DNA from: Glycomyces artemisiae
Lineage (GTDB): Bacteria; Actinomycetota; Actinomycetes; Mycobacteriales; Micromonosporaceae
Direction of reading: 5' to 3'
DNA: 64,000 nt
NCBI RefSeq assembly: GCF_003002955.1
Contig: NZ_PVTJ01000008.1
Span: 62,001 to 126,000 of the forward strand
In this document: piece after piece, positions 44,325-53,140 of the stretch
Position numbering within the stretch: the stretch's first letter is position 1
Layout: every line of letters starts with the position of its first letter
Notes under the pieces: model-generated
Told to the model about the DNA's origin: nothing
What the model saw: the letters and a program-made list of their open reading frames with translations, nothing else
Databases searched by the model: none
Translations under genes and position numbers: made by a program

Positions 44325-47261
44325 ATGACTCGCGGACCCCGCCGCCGTTCCCGGCTGCTCGCCGCCGTCCTCGCACTGGCCGCCGCGCTCATGGCGCTGG
44401 CGGCCGTCCCGGCCGCGACGGCCGCCACCACCGCCACCGTCTACTACCGCGCCGCCTCCGGCTGGACCGGCGCCAATATTCACTACGCCCCCGACGGCGG
44501 CGCCTGGACCGCCGTCCCCGGCGTCCCCATGACCCCCGCCTGCACCGGCTGGTACACCCGCACCGTCGACCTCGGCACCGCGACCGGCGCGCAGGTCGTC
44601 TTCAACAACGGAGCGGGCGCCTGGGACAACAACAACGGCGCGAACTACCGCATCGGCTCAGGCGACGTCACCGTCGCGGGCGGCCAGGTCGGCGCCGGGA
44701 ACCCCTGCGGCGGCGACGAGGCCGTCGTCTACTACGACCTCACCTCCACGGGCTGGACCCAGGCCTACCTGCACTACGCCATCGCGGGCGTGTGGACCAC
44801 CGCCCCCGGCCTCGCCATGGCCGAGCCCGCCTGCGCCGGATGGGCCCGCCTCACCGTCCCGCTCGGCTCCGCGGCCGGCCTAACCGCCGCGTTCAACAAC
44901 GGCGGCGGCGTCTGGGACAACAACGGCGGCAGCGACTACGCGATCGGCGCGGGCACCACCCTCGTCTCCGATTCGGAGGTCACGGCCGACGCGGCCGACC
45001 CCTGCGAGGCAGCCGAGCCCGACACCGTCGCCCCCGCCGCGCCGACCGGCGTCACCGCCGCCGTCAACGCCACCACCGTGATCCTGTCGTGGACCGCCTC
45101 GACCGACGACGTCGGCGTCACCGGCTACCGCCTCACCCGCACCTCCGCCGACGGGACCGTCACCCGCACCACCGCGTCGACGAAGTTCACCGACGCGAAC
45201 CTCGACCCGAACACCGAGTACGACTACACCGTCGCCGCCTACGACGCCGCCGGGAACCTCTCGCCCGCCAGCGGATCGGTCACCGCGACCACCGGCGACG
45301 CCCCGCCCGCCGCCGCGGGCGGCGAGATGCTCGGCGGCGACCCCCGCCAGGACCCGATCTACTTCGTCATGACCGCCCGCTTCTACGACGGCGACGAGTC
45401 GAACAACCGCGGCGGCGCCAAGCACGAGACCTCCGGGAACGCCGACTACGACGACCCGATGTTCCGCGGCGACTTCTCCGGCCTCATCGAGCGCCTCGAC
45501 TACATCAAGGCCCTCGGCTTCTCCGCCGTGTGGATCACCCCGGTCGTGCTCAACCGCTCCGACTACGACTACCACGGCTACCACGGGTACGACTTCTACG
45601 AAGTGGACGCCCGCCTCGAATCCGAAGGGGCCTCCTACCAGGACCTCATCGACACCGCGCACGCCAAGGACATGAAGATCTACCAGGACGTCGTCTTCAA
45701 CCACTCGTCCCGCTGGGGCGCGGTCGGCCTGGAGACGCCCACCGTCTTCGGCGTCCAGGACGACCAGTGGGGCGACTTCTACGACGACTACAACCCCGAC
45801 TTCGCCTACGACGGCCTCTCGGTCGAGCCGAACTCCGGTCGCTCCTACTACAACGGCGACCTCTGGTCCACCGAGGAGCCGGCGGGCAACACCTGCCGCA
45901 ACTGGGGCACCCCCACCGGCAACTACAGCTCCGAAGGCTGGACCGTCTACAACTGCCAGTGGCCCAGCCCCACCTCCGGCATGTTCTCGGCCGCGAACTA
46001 CCACCAGTGCTGGATCGGGAACTGGGAGGGCGAGGACGCCCGCTCCTGCTGGATCCACGAGGACCTCGCCGACTTCAACACCGAGAACGCAGCGGTGCAG
46101 GACTACCTGATCGGCGCCTACGAGCAGTACATCGACATGGGCGTCGACGGCTTCCGCGTCGACACCGCCGTCCACATCCCGCGCGTCACCTGGAACCGCG
46201 TGTTCCTGCCCGCCCTCCAGGAGCATCTGGTCGCCAAGTACGGCGTGGAGAAGGCCCAGGACTTCTACATCTTCGGGGAGGTCGCCGCGTTCGTCCACGA
46301 CCGCTGGAACCGCGGCTCGGTCAACCACTCCGCGCAGTTCTACACCTGGCAGGAGCGCCGCGAGTACTCGGCGGACGACGTCGCCGCCGCGATCGAGCAG
46401 TACGACTGGGAGAACGCCCAGGGCACCGAGAACCAGCCGACCAGCGACAACGCGTTCCTCGACGGGAACGCCTACCACGCGCCCGACTACTCGCAGTTCT
46501 CCGGCATGAACATCATCGACATGCGCATGCACATGAACTTCGGGGAGGCCTCGAACGCGTTCTTCAACGGCAAGGACTCCGACCCCTGGGTCAACGACGC
46601 CACGTTCAACGCCGTCTACGTCGACTCGCACGACTACGGCCCCAACAAGTCCAGCACCCGCTACGCCGGGGGCACCGACGCGTGGGCCGAGAACATGAAC
46701 CTCATGTGGACGTTCCGCGGCATCCCGACCCTGTTCTACGGCTCCGAGATCGAGTTCCAGGCGGGCGTGCGGATCGACTGCGGGCCCACCTGCCCGCTCG
46801 CCGAGACCGGGCGCGCCTACTACGGCGACCACCTCGAAGGGACCCTCGCCGTCAGCGACTTCAGCCGGGTCGACTCGGCGACCGGCGCCGTCGCGACCAC
46901 CCTCGACCAGCCGCTCGTGCAGCACCTCCAGCGCCTCAACGAGATCCGCCGGGCCGTCCCGGCGCTCTCCATGGGGCAGTACTCCACCGAGAACATCAGC
47001 GGCGGCATCGCGTTCAAGCGCCGCTACACCGACGCGGACACCGACAGCTTCGCCCTCGTCGCCATCACCTCCTCCGCGACGTTCACGAACATCCCGAACG
47101 GCACCTACACCGACGCCGTCACCGGCGACGTCAAGACGGTGACCGGCGGGACGCTGACCGCCACCGTATCCGGGCAGGGCGACATGGCCGTCTACGTGCT
47201 CGACACCGCGCTCACCGACGCGCCCGGCCAGGTCGGCGACGACGGGCCGTACCTCTCGTAG
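44325..47261 (+). CDS. Secreted alpha-amylase (GH13) with two starch-binding-like modules and fibronectin III domain
   Basis: A 978-residue exported enzyme. A Sec signal peptide (about 34 residues, cleavage near ATA-A) is followed by two tandem repeats of about 95 residues (TVYYRAASGWTGANIHYAPDG and VVYYDLTSTGWTQAYLHYAIAG) resembling CBM25 starch-binding modules, a fibronectin type III domain (about 235-330) and a GH13 barrel. Catalytic residues are visible as the Asp in GVDGFRVDTAVH, the Glu in FYIFGEVAAF and the Asp in VDSHDYGPN. It degrades starch or glycogen outside the cell. An inverted repeat of MalR type upstream suggests maltose induction. Confidence 0.93.
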   Translation: MTRGPRRRSRLLAAVLALAAALMALAAVPAATAATTATVYYRAASGWTGANIHYAPDGGAWTAVPGVPMTPACTGWYTRTVDLGTATGAQVVFNNGAGAWDNNNGANYRIGSGDVTVAGGQVGAGNPCGGDEAVVYYDLTSTGWTQAYLHYAIAGVWTTAPGLAMAEPACAGWARLTVPLGSAAGLTAAFNNGGGVWDNNGGSDYAIGAGTTLVSDSEVTADAADPCEAAEPDTVAPAAPTGVTAAVNATTVILSWTASTDDVGVTGYRLTRTSADGTVTRTTASTKFTDANLDPNTEYDYTVAAYDAAGNLSPASGSVTATTGDAPPAAAGGEMLGGDPRQDPIYFVMTARFYDGDESNNRGGAKHETSGNADYDDPMFRGDFSGLIERLDYIKALGFSAVWITPVVLNRSDYDYHGYHGYDFYEVDARLESEGASYQDLIDTAHAKDMKIYQDVVFNHSSRWGAVGLETPTVFGVQDDQWGDFYDDYNPDFAYDGLSVEPNSGRSYYNGDLWSTEEPAGNTCRNWGTPTGNYSSEGWTVYNCQWPSPTSGMFSAANYHQCWIGNWEGEDARSCWIHEDLADFNTENAAVQDYLIGAYEQYIDMGVDGFRVDTAVHIPRVTWNRVFLPALQEHLVAKYGVEKAQDFYIFGEVAAFVHDRWNRGSVNHSAQFYTWQERREYSADDVAAAIEQYDWENAQGTENQPTSDNAFLDGNAYHAPDYSQFSGMNIIDMRMHMNFGEASNAFFNGKDSDPWVNDATFNAVYVDSHDYGPNKSSTRYAGGTDAWAENMNLMWTFRGIPTLFYGSEIEFQAGVRIDCGPTCPLAETGRAYYGDHLEGTLAVSDFSRVDSATGAVATTLDQPLVQHLQRLNEIRRAVPALSMGQYSTENISGGIAFKRRYTDADTDSFALVAITSSATFTNIPNGTYTDAVTGDVKTVTGGTLTATVSGQGDMAVYVLDTALTDAPGQVGDDGPYLS

Positions 47262-47281
47262 GACCTTGCCGCCCAGAAGGA

Positions 47282-47318
47282 CCGGGCCGGCCGCGGGAGA
47301 CCCCCGCGGCCGGCCCGG
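47282..47318 (+). terminator. 16-bp perfect hairpin after amylase
   Basis: Perfect arms 47282-47297 and 47303-47318 around a 5-nt loop, 20 bases after the stop and 19 bases before the stop of the small convergent gene. Works in both directions. Confidence 0.8.
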
Positions 47319-47337
47319 CCGCTCGCGCACAAACGCG

Positions 47338-47508
47338 TCAGAACTTCCCGAGGAGCCAGGCGACGCCGGTCGCCACGGCGGCGATCGCGATGGCGCAGTA
47401 GATGGCGAACTCCAGCCAGTCGCCGCAGGTGAAGTCGTCGAAGAAGCCGGAGAAGAACTCGCGGAGGAAGCCCTTGGGGGCCTCGGGGGGATCGGGCGGG
47501 GTGGACAT
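47338..47508 (-). CDS. Small single-TM protein (56 residues)
   Basis: A short protein with a Pro-rich start (MSTPPDPPEAPKG), an aromatic amphipathic stretch FLREFFSGFFDDF and one C-terminal TM helix (FAIYCAIAIAAVATGVAWLLG). Codon third positions are GC-rich as in real genes here, but there is no ribosome site before the ATG, so a leaderless message is needed. I do not recognise it. Confidence 0.5.
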   Translation of the reverse strand: MSTPPDPPEAPKGFLREFFSGFFDDFTCGDWLEFAIYCAIAIAAVATGVAWLLGKF

Positions 47509-47606
47509 GGCACCGAGGATAGGCAGGTCCGGCAAGCGGGCGCCCGCGCTCGGAACGCGGCGAGGCGGCGCCCGGTCCCCCGGACGCCGCCCCGCCGTTC
47601 AGTGCG

Positions 47607-49685
47607 CTAGCAGCCGATGTTGCCGAAGCGCGGGGTCGTCACGTTCACGACCGCCGGACGCGGGAGCGAGGTGCCGCCGTCGGGCCAGTTGGACAGGCGG
47701 TTGTCGTAGTCCGCGCCGTCGAGTTCGCCCGGGTGCTGGACCGCGACCAGGATGTGCTTGGCCTGGGCGACCGGGCCGCAGGTCTCGGCGCCGATCGGGA
47801 CGGACAGGAACTGCTTGGTCTCGCCGCGGTGCGAGCCCTCCAGGGCCACCGCGAACAGGCCGTCGTTCGAGCCGAGCGCGTTGCCGTCGGTGGAGATCCA
47901 CAGGTTCCCGTACGGGTCGAACGCCACGTTGTCGGGGCACGAGATCGGGGAGACCTGGTCCTTGGGGAACCCGCCGAAGTAGGTGTCCGCCGCGGCCGGG
48001 TCGCCGCAGACGAGCAGCAGGTTCCAGCCGAACGTCAGCGACCGCGGGTCGTCGTCGTCCTCGACGAGCTCCAGGACCTGGCCGTGCTTGTTCGAGTTGC
48101 GCGGGTTGGCCTCGTCGGCCGCGGCCTTCCCGGAGGTGCCGCGCTGGGTGTTGTTCGTCAGCGCCACGTAGACCTTGCCGGTCTTCGGGCTCGGCTCGAC
48201 GTCCTCGGGGCGGTCCATCTTCGTCGCCCCGACCTGGTCGGCGGCCTGGCGGGTGAAGACGTACACCTCCTCGGCGGTGAATCCCTCCACATAGGAGGTG
48301 TCGCCGGAGGCCAGCTTGATCCACTCGCCCGAGCCGTCGAACGCGCCGTCGGCCGGGAGCGCGCCGGAGCCGTCGATCTCGGCCGCCGGGCTGTCGCCGG
48401 TGAACTTCGCGACGTACAGCGTGCCCTCGTCGAGGAGCTTGCGGTTGTGCTCGCGGGCGGAGCGGCCGGAGCCGTGCTTCATCTTGTTCTTGGAGACGAA
48501 CTTGTACATGTAGTCGAAGCGCTCGTCGTCGCCCATGTAGACGACGACGTGCCCGTCGTCGGACAGGCGCGGCCCGGCGCCCTCGTGCTTGAAGCGGCCC
48601 AGCGCGGTGCGCTTGCGCGGCGTCCAGTCGGGGTCGTACGGGTCCAGCTCGACGATCCACCCGAACCGGTTGGGCTCGTTGGGCTCCTGCTCCAGGTCGA
48701 AGCGCGGGTCGTACTGCTCCCACTTGCGCGCCGACGCCCCGCCGGAGAAGCCGTAGCGGGCCAGCTTCGCCTTCTGCTCGGCGTCGGTCATCGTCGCGAA
48801 GTTCGCGAAGTACTGGTTGAAGTTCTCCTCGCCCGACAGGATCGTGCCCCACGGGGTGGTCCCGCCCGCGCAGTTGTTCAGCGTGCCCAGCGCGGTCGTG
48901 CCCTCGGGGTCGGCGGTGGTCTTCAGCAGGTCCGAGCCCGCGGCCGGGCCGGAGATCACGAACGGCGTCTCGGCGGTGATGCGGCGGTTCAGCTCGTCGC
49001 CGACGACCGGGGTCAGGGCGCCGGTGCGGCGGTCCTCCTTGACCGTGACGACCGACAGGCCGTGCGCGGCCATGCCGATGCGGATCTGGTCCTCGGTGGG
49101 GGCGGCCTCGTCGTAGCCCGGGAGCATGGAGCTCTCGGTCGTGTACTCGTGGTTGCACACGAGGACCTTCTTGCGGCGGTCGTCCGGGTGGTCGAGCAGC
49201 GCCGTGTAGTCGTTGTTGTAGCCGAACTGGCCGGCCTGCGACTCGGGCGTCTGGTGCTCGGGGTCGAACTCCGGCGCGCCCTCCAGGACCGGGTCGCCCC
49301 AGCGGATCACGATCTGCTGCTCGAAGCCCTCGGCCGTGACGACGGCGTCCTCGCGGTTGAGGGCCACCGCCTCGAAGTCGAGGCCGCGCGGGCGCGAGCC
49401 GCGCTTGCCGAGCTCGGCCGCGTCGTCGGCGTCCGCCGCGAACGCAGGGGTCGCGGCGGCGCCCGCGGCACCGGCCACGATCGTCGCCGTCACGCCGCCC
49501 TTGATGAGGCCCCGGCGCGAGACGGCCTTGGCGATCACGTCGCCCAGGTACTCGTTGTCGGAGGTGTTCGGCACCGGGTGGTTGCAGGCGTCACCGCACC
49601 GGTACAGGCAGGTCAGCTCCGAGCGCCCGCCGTGCACGGTCGGGAAGATCGTCAGGCGTCGCCGCTCCGGGTTGTGGGGTCGCAT
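47607..49685 (-). CDS. phoX: PhoX family phosphatase, Tat-exported
   Basis: A 692-residue DUF839/PhoX-type alkaline phosphatase, a Ca2+/Fe3+-dependent enzyme that releases phosphate from organic esters outside the cell. The N-terminal SRRGLIKGGVTATIVAGAAG is a twin-arginine signal (preceded by a long 54-residue N-region, normal for PhoX). Core motifs include VLVCNHEYTTESSMLPG, TLNNCAGGTTPWGTILSGEEN, FGWIVELDPYDP and ISCPDNVAFDPYGNLWISTDG. I prefer the ATG at 49685, preceded by GGAGAG, over 49703. A Pho-box-like direct repeat about 100 bases upstream fits phosphate-starvation control. Confidence 0.95.
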   Translation of the reverse strand: MRPHNPERRRLTIFPTVHGGRSELTCLYRCGDACNHPVPNTSDNEYLGDVIAKAVSRRGLIKGGVTATIVAGAAGAAATPAFAADADDAAELGKRGSRPRGLDFEAVALNREDAVVTAEGFEQQIVIRWGDPVLEGAPEFDPEHQTPESQAGQFGYNNDYTALLDHPDDRRKKVLVCNHEYTTESSMLPGYDEAAPTEDQIRIGMAAHGLSVVTVKEDRRTGALTPVVGDELNRRITAETPFVISGPAAGSDLLKTTADPEGTTALGTLNNCAGGTTPWGTILSGEENFNQYFANFATMTDAEQKAKLARYGFSGGASARKWEQYDPRFDLEQEPNEPNRFGWIVELDPYDPDWTPRKRTALGRFKHEGAGPRLSDDGHVVVYMGDDERFDYMYKFVSKNKMKHGSGRSAREHNRKLLDEGTLYVAKFTGDSPAAEIDGSGALPADGAFDGSGEWIKLASGDTSYVEGFTAEEVYVFTRQAADQVGATKMDRPEDVEPSPKTGKVYVALTNNTQRGTSGKAAADEANPRNSNKHGQVLELVEDDDDPRSLTFGWNLLLVCGDPAAADTYFGGFPKDQVSPISCPDNVAFDPYGNLWISTDGNALGSNDGLFAVALEGSHRGETKQFLSVPIGAETCGPVAQAKHILVAVQHPGELDGADYDNRLSNWPDGGTSLPRPAVVNVTTPRFGNIGC

Positions 49686-49762
49686 CGCTTCGCTTCTCTC
49701 CATGGCAGTCCGATGGGGAACGCGGCCGGGGGTCGTTCGCGTTCGGTTGTCTCTCGCCCCGG

Positions 49763-49807
49763 ACGCTATGCGGAGCGGGTATGCGGTTCCACCAACGTCG
49801 CATGAAC
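49763..49807 (-). promoter_or_regulatory. Pho-box-like direct repeat and -10 for phoX
   Basis: On the minus strand two adjacent 11-base units, GTTCATGCGAC (49807-49797) and GTTGGTGGAAC (49796-49786), match the 11-bp periodicity of PhoP direct repeats, the first best. TAGCGT (49768-49763) follows after 17 bases, so the second unit would sit at the -35 position, as in known PhoP-activated promoters. Confidence 0.6.
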
Positions 49808-49817
49808 ACCAGGAGAA

Positions 49818-49859
49818 CGCCCTCGCCACGGTATAGAGGAATCGCCCGAGGCGAGGGCG
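49818..49859 (-). terminator. Inverted repeat after the MHS transporter gene
   Basis: CGCCCTCGCC (49818-49827) and GGCGAGGGCG (49850-49859) are perfect 10-bp arms with a 22-nt spacer, starting 7 bases past the transporter stop on the minus strand. Probable terminator separating it from phoX. Confidence 0.55.
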
Positions 49860-49866
49860 AAACGGG

Positions 49867-51222
49867 TCAGTCCGCGGCGCCCGAGGCGGCCCGCACCGGC
49901 GCCCGCTTCAGGCCCAGCTCCTCGGTCGGGACCCGGTACGTCTCGCGCGCCGAGAACACCGCGACGGCGTTGACCAGGCACATGACCGCGGTGAACACGG
50001 CCACCCGCACCCACGCGCCCTTGTCCGCGCCCTCCAGGGCCACCGCGACCGTGGGCAGGAACCCGCTGATCGCGAACCCGATCTGCGTGCCGATCGCCAT
50101 CCCCGACAGGCGCACCCGCGCGGTGAACATCTCCCCGTAGAACGACGGCCAGGTCGCGTTCGCGGCCTGGTAGACGAGGCCGAACAGCACGATGCCGAGC
50201 CCGAAGATAAGCGCCCAGTTCCCCACCGAGATCGCCCACAGGTACGGGAAGATGAGCACCCCGCACCCGAGCGACCCGAACAGGAACACCGGCTTGCGCC
50301 CGAACCGGTCCGCGGCCCCGCCCCACAGGGGGATGAGCGCCACCGCGAGGAGGTTCGCCGCGACGCCGACCCACAGCATCGGGGTCCGCTCCAGGCCCAC
50401 CGTGTTCACCGCGTACGTCAACGCGTAGACGGTGAAGATCGTGGACACCGAGGCGATGAGCGCCGCGCACACCACGCGGAGCACGTCCGCCCAGTGGTCG
50501 CGCATGAGGACCGCGAACGGCAGCTTCACGGTGTTCCCGGCCGCCGCCTCGTCCTCGAAGACCGGGGTCTCCTCGATGCGGCGGCGGATGATGTAGCCGA
50601 CGACGACCATGACGACGCTGGCCCAGAACGGGATCCGCCAGCCCCACGACAGCAGGTCCTCCTCGGGGAGGGCCGCCACCGGCAGGAACGCGGCGGTCGC
50701 GATGAGCTGCCCGGCCTGCGTGCCGCTCAGCGTCCAGGAGGTGAAGAACGCGCGCCGGTGCGCGGGGGCGTGCTCCAGGCTCATCGAGTTGGCGCTGGCC
50801 TGCTCGCCCGCGGCCGACAGGCCCTGGAGGAGGCGCAGGAGCACCAGGAGGACCGGCGCGGCGACGCCGATGGACTCGTAGCCGGGGAGGCACCCGACGA
50901 GGAACGTGGTGGCGCCCATGAGCAGGAGCGTGAACACCAGGACCCGCTTGCGGCCGAAGCGGTCGCCGACGTGGCCGAGGATCACCGCGCCGAGGGGGCG
51001 GGCGGCGTAGCCGACGCCGAAGGTGGCGATGGCGAGCAGGGTGCCGGTCGCGGCGTGCTCGGCGGGGAAGAAGACCTTCCCGAACACGAGGGCGGCGGCG
51101 GTGCCGTAGATGAAGAAGTCGTAGTACTCCAGGGCGGAGCCGATCCAGGCGGCGACGGCGGTGCGCCGGGGCGTGCCGCGGTGGTCGGGGCCCGGCGGGC
51201 GGGGGGCGGGGTGGACGGACAC
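49867..51222 (-). CDS. MHS family MFS transporter (shikimate/quinate-type symporter)
   Basis: A 451-residue metabolite:H+ symporter. TM1 is typical of the ShiA/ProP-like MHS family (AAWIGSALEYYDFFIYGTAAALVFGKVFFP, quoted in parts), with GAVILGHVGDRFGRKRVLVFTLLLMG as motif A and GLSAAGEQASANSMSLEHAP. Start is GTG with AAGGAG seven bases upstream. In this island, with a shikimate dehydrogenase and a dehydroshikimate dehydratase, the most likely cargo is shikimate, quinate or dehydroshikimate. Confidence 0.9.
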   Translation of the reverse strand: MSVHPAPRPPGPDHRGTPRRTAVAAWIGSALEYYDFFIYGTAAALVFGKVFFPAEHAATGTLLAIATFGVGYAARPLGAVILGHVGDRFGRKRVLVFTLLLMGATTFLVGCLPGYESIGVAAPVLLVLLRLLQGLSAAGEQASANSMSLEHAPAHRRAFFTSWTLSGTQAGQLIATAAFLPVAALPEEDLLSWGWRIPFWASVVMVVVGYIIRRRIEETPVFEDEAAAGNTVKLPFAVLMRDHWADVLRVVCAALIASVSTIFTVYALTYAVNTVGLERTPMLWVGVAANLLAVALIPLWGGAADRFGRKPVFLFGSLGCGVLIFPYLWAISVGNWALIFGLGIVLFGLVYQAANATWPSFYGEMFTARVRLSGMAIGTQIGFAISGFLPTVAVALEGADKGAWVRVAVFTAVMCLVNAVAVFSARETYRVPTEELGLKRAPVRAASGAAD

Positions 51223-51280
51223 GGTGGATCTCCTTGCGCCGTTGCAGGGTCGCGGGGGGTGGTCATCGCAGACGATGAAC

Positions 51281-51299
51281 GTACTGGATAGTTATGTAC
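51281..51299. promoter_or_regulatory. Candidate TetR operator upstream of the MHS transporter
   Basis: The sequence GTAC-TGGA-TAGTTA-T here shares GTAC-N4-TAGTTA-Y with the reverse complement of 52208-52224 in the other control region of the island. GTAC occurs again at 51296-51299, so the site is itself partly symmetric. It lies about 60 bases upstream of the transporter start. I see nothing else in 51300-51427 except a GCATTGCGG sequence near 51388. Confidence 0.55.
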
Positions 51300-51427
51300 T
51301 GCTTGGTTAATACCCGATCATTCGCCAGCGCGGCGGCGCTGTCAAGAGGGCGCGGTGAACGGAAAGGCGCAGGTCGGCGGGCAGCATGCATTGCGGCCCA
51401 TCGATGTTGCGGGAGTGGCTGGTGCGG

Positions 51428-52078
51428 TCAGCGCCTGGCGAGGTGCTCGACGACGAGGTCGCCGAGCATGGTCCGGTAGTGCTCGCGGCGGCCGGGGTCG
51501 AGCAGGTCGCGGCCGAAGATCGTGCTGAACGTGTGCCGGTTGGCGATGCGGAAGACGCAGTAGGAGCTGATGAGCATGTGGACGTCGAGGGCGTCGACGT
51601 CCTCGCGGAGCACGCCCGCGGCGCGGCCGCGTTCGAGGATGCGCCCGATGACGTCGAGGACCGGCGCGGACAGGCCGGGGAGCATCTCGGACTGGGCGAG
51701 GTGCTTGGCGCCGTGGATGTTCTCGATGGAGACCAGGCGGATGAAGTCGGGGTGCGACTCGTGGTGGTCGAAGGTGAGCTCGGCGAGCTCGCGCAGCGCC
51801 GCGAGCGGGTCGAGGTGCTCGACGTCGAGGCCGCTCTCCAGGGACCTGATGACCGAGTAGGCCTGTTCGAGGACGGCGAGGTACAGGCCCTGCTTGGACT
51901 CGAAGTAGTAGTAGATCATCCGCTTGGTGGTGCGGGTCTTCGCGGCGATCTCGTCGACGCGCGCGCCCGCGTAGCCGTTGGCGGCGAATTCGCTCGTCGC
52001 GACGTCGAGGATCTCGGCCCGGGTGCGCTGGGGGTCGCGGACGCGGTCGGCGGCCGGGGCGGTCTCTCGGGTGCTCAA
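51428..52078 (-). CDS. TetR family regulator of the quinate/shikimate island
   Basis: A 216-residue TetR protein. The DNA-binding domain is RAEILDVATSEFAANGYAGARVDEIAAKTRTTKRMIYYYFESKQGLYLAV (parts; residues about 20-67), followed by a TetR_C domain common in regulators of aromatic catabolism. No ATG exists before the domain; I use TTG at 52078, preceded by GAGG at six bases, rather than the earlier TTG at 52114. It lies between the transporter gene and the divergent shikimate dehydrogenase gene, both of whose control regions carry a related motif. Confidence 0.88.
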   Translation of the reverse strand: MSTRETAPAADRVRDPQRTRAEILDVATSEFAANGYAGARVDEIAAKTRTTKRMIYYYFESKQGLYLAVLEQAYSVIRSLESGLDVEHLDPLAALRELAELTFDHHESHPDFIRLVSIENIHGAKHLAQSEMLPGLSAPVLDVIGRILERGRAAGVLREDVDALDVHMLISSYCVFRIANRHTFSTIFGRDLLDPGRREHYRTMLGDLVVEHLARR

Positions 52079-52207
52079 GCGGGACCTCGTGTCGGGGGAG
52101 TGGCGGAACCGCAACTGTAACGCGCGGGGCCGCGGGCCGGCTGGACGGGCGGGGCCGCGGGCGCCCGCGGCGGGGCCTTTGCAAACGCGCGCAAGGTTGC
52201 TAAGTTG

Positions 52208-52224
52208 AAGTAACTAGTTCGTAC
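52208..52224. promoter_or_regulatory. Candidate TetR operator between tetR and shikimate dehydrogenase genes
   Basis: On the minus strand this reads GTAC-GAAC-TAGTTA-C-TT, matching the site at 51281 at the conserved GTAC and TAGTTA blocks. It contains the palindrome AACTAGTT (52212-52219). It lies about 28 bases before the GTG start of the dehydrogenase gene and therefore probably within its promoter. Confidence 0.6.
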
Positions 52225-52251
52225 AAAGCTGCCGAACGGCGAGGAGACCCC

Positions 52252-53130
52252 GTGCCCACAGACTTCGGCGCTCCCGGCGCGCACCTCATCGGCCTCGTCG
52301 GCGCCGGGATCGGGCCCTCCCTCAGCCCCGCGCTCCACGAGCGCGAGGCCCACGAGCTGGGCCTGCGCTACCAGTACCGGCGCCTCGACCTCCTCGACCT
52401 CGGCATCGGGCCCGACCGGGTCGGCGACCTCCTCGCGGCCGCGCGCCTCACCGGCTACACCGGGCTGAACGTCACCCATCCCGTCAAGCAGGCCGTCATC
52501 GCCCACCTCGACTCGCTGTCGGAGGAGGCCGCCGTCCTCGGCGCGGTCAACACCATCCTGTTCAAGGGCGGCAAGGCGGTCGGCTACAACACCGACGCCT
52601 CCGGGTTCGCCCGCAGCGCCATGGGCGGCCTCGCCGGGGCCCGCCTCGACCGCGTGGTGCTCCTCGGCGCGGGCGGCGCCGGGGCCGCCGTCGCCCACGC
52701 GCTCCTGGGCATCGGCGCCGGGCACGTGCAGGTGCTCGACCTCGACGCGGACCGCAGCGCCCGCCTCGCCGACGCACTCGGCGCCCACTTCGGACGCGAC
52801 CGCATCACCGCCGGGCCCGCGGGCGACCTCGCCAGTGCGCTCGACGGCGCCGACGGCCTCGTCCACGCCACCCCGACCGGCATGGCCGCCCACCCCGGCA
52901 CCGCCGTCCCGACCGCGCTCCTGCACCCGGGCCTGTGGGTCGCCGAAGTCGTCTACTTCCCGCTCGAAACCCCGCTGCTCACCGCGGCCCGCGCCGCGGG
53001 ATGCCGCGTCCTCGACGGCGGCCGCATGGCCGTCTACCAGGCCGTGGACTCGTTCCGGCTGTTCACCGGGACCGAACCCGACGCGGACCGGATGCTCCGC
53101 CACTTCGACGCGCTCGCCGCCGCCCGCTGA
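52252..53130 (+). CDS. aroE: Shikimate/quinate dehydrogenase
   Basis: A 292-residue AroE-type enzyme. The substrate-binding SLSPALHEREAHELG, NVTHPVKQAVIAHLD (with the catalytic Lys), GYNTDASGF and the cofactor loop VVLLGAGGAGAAVAHAL are present. Start is GTG with GAGGAG six bases upstream. The catabolic setting (QsuB-like dehydratase next, MHS transporter, TetR) favours quinate/shikimate oxidation (QsuD-like), not aromatic amino-acid biosynthesis; an acidic residue after the second glycine-rich strand (VLDLDADR) is compatible with NAD preference. Confidence 0.93.
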   Translation: MPTDFGAPGAHLIGLVGAGIGPSLSPALHEREAHELGLRYQYRRLDLLDLGIGPDRVGDLLAAARLTGYTGLNVTHPVKQAVIAHLDSLSEEAAVLGAVNTILFKGGKAVGYNTDASGFARSAMGGLAGARLDRVVLLGAGGAGAAVAHALLGIGAGHVQVLDLDADRSARLADALGAHFGRDRITAGPAGDLASALDGADGLVHATPTGMAAHPGTAVPTALLHPGLWVAEVVYFPLETPLLTAARAAGCRVLDGGRMAVYQAVDSFRLFTGTEPDADRMLRHFDALAAAR

Positions 53131-53140
53131 GGAGGAACCC

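Noticed and set aside
44325..44950. Tandem repeats of the amylase N-terminus as mobile or CRISPR-like repeats
   Set aside because: The similarity is at protein level between two starch-binding-like modules; the DNA repeats are diverged and in frame.
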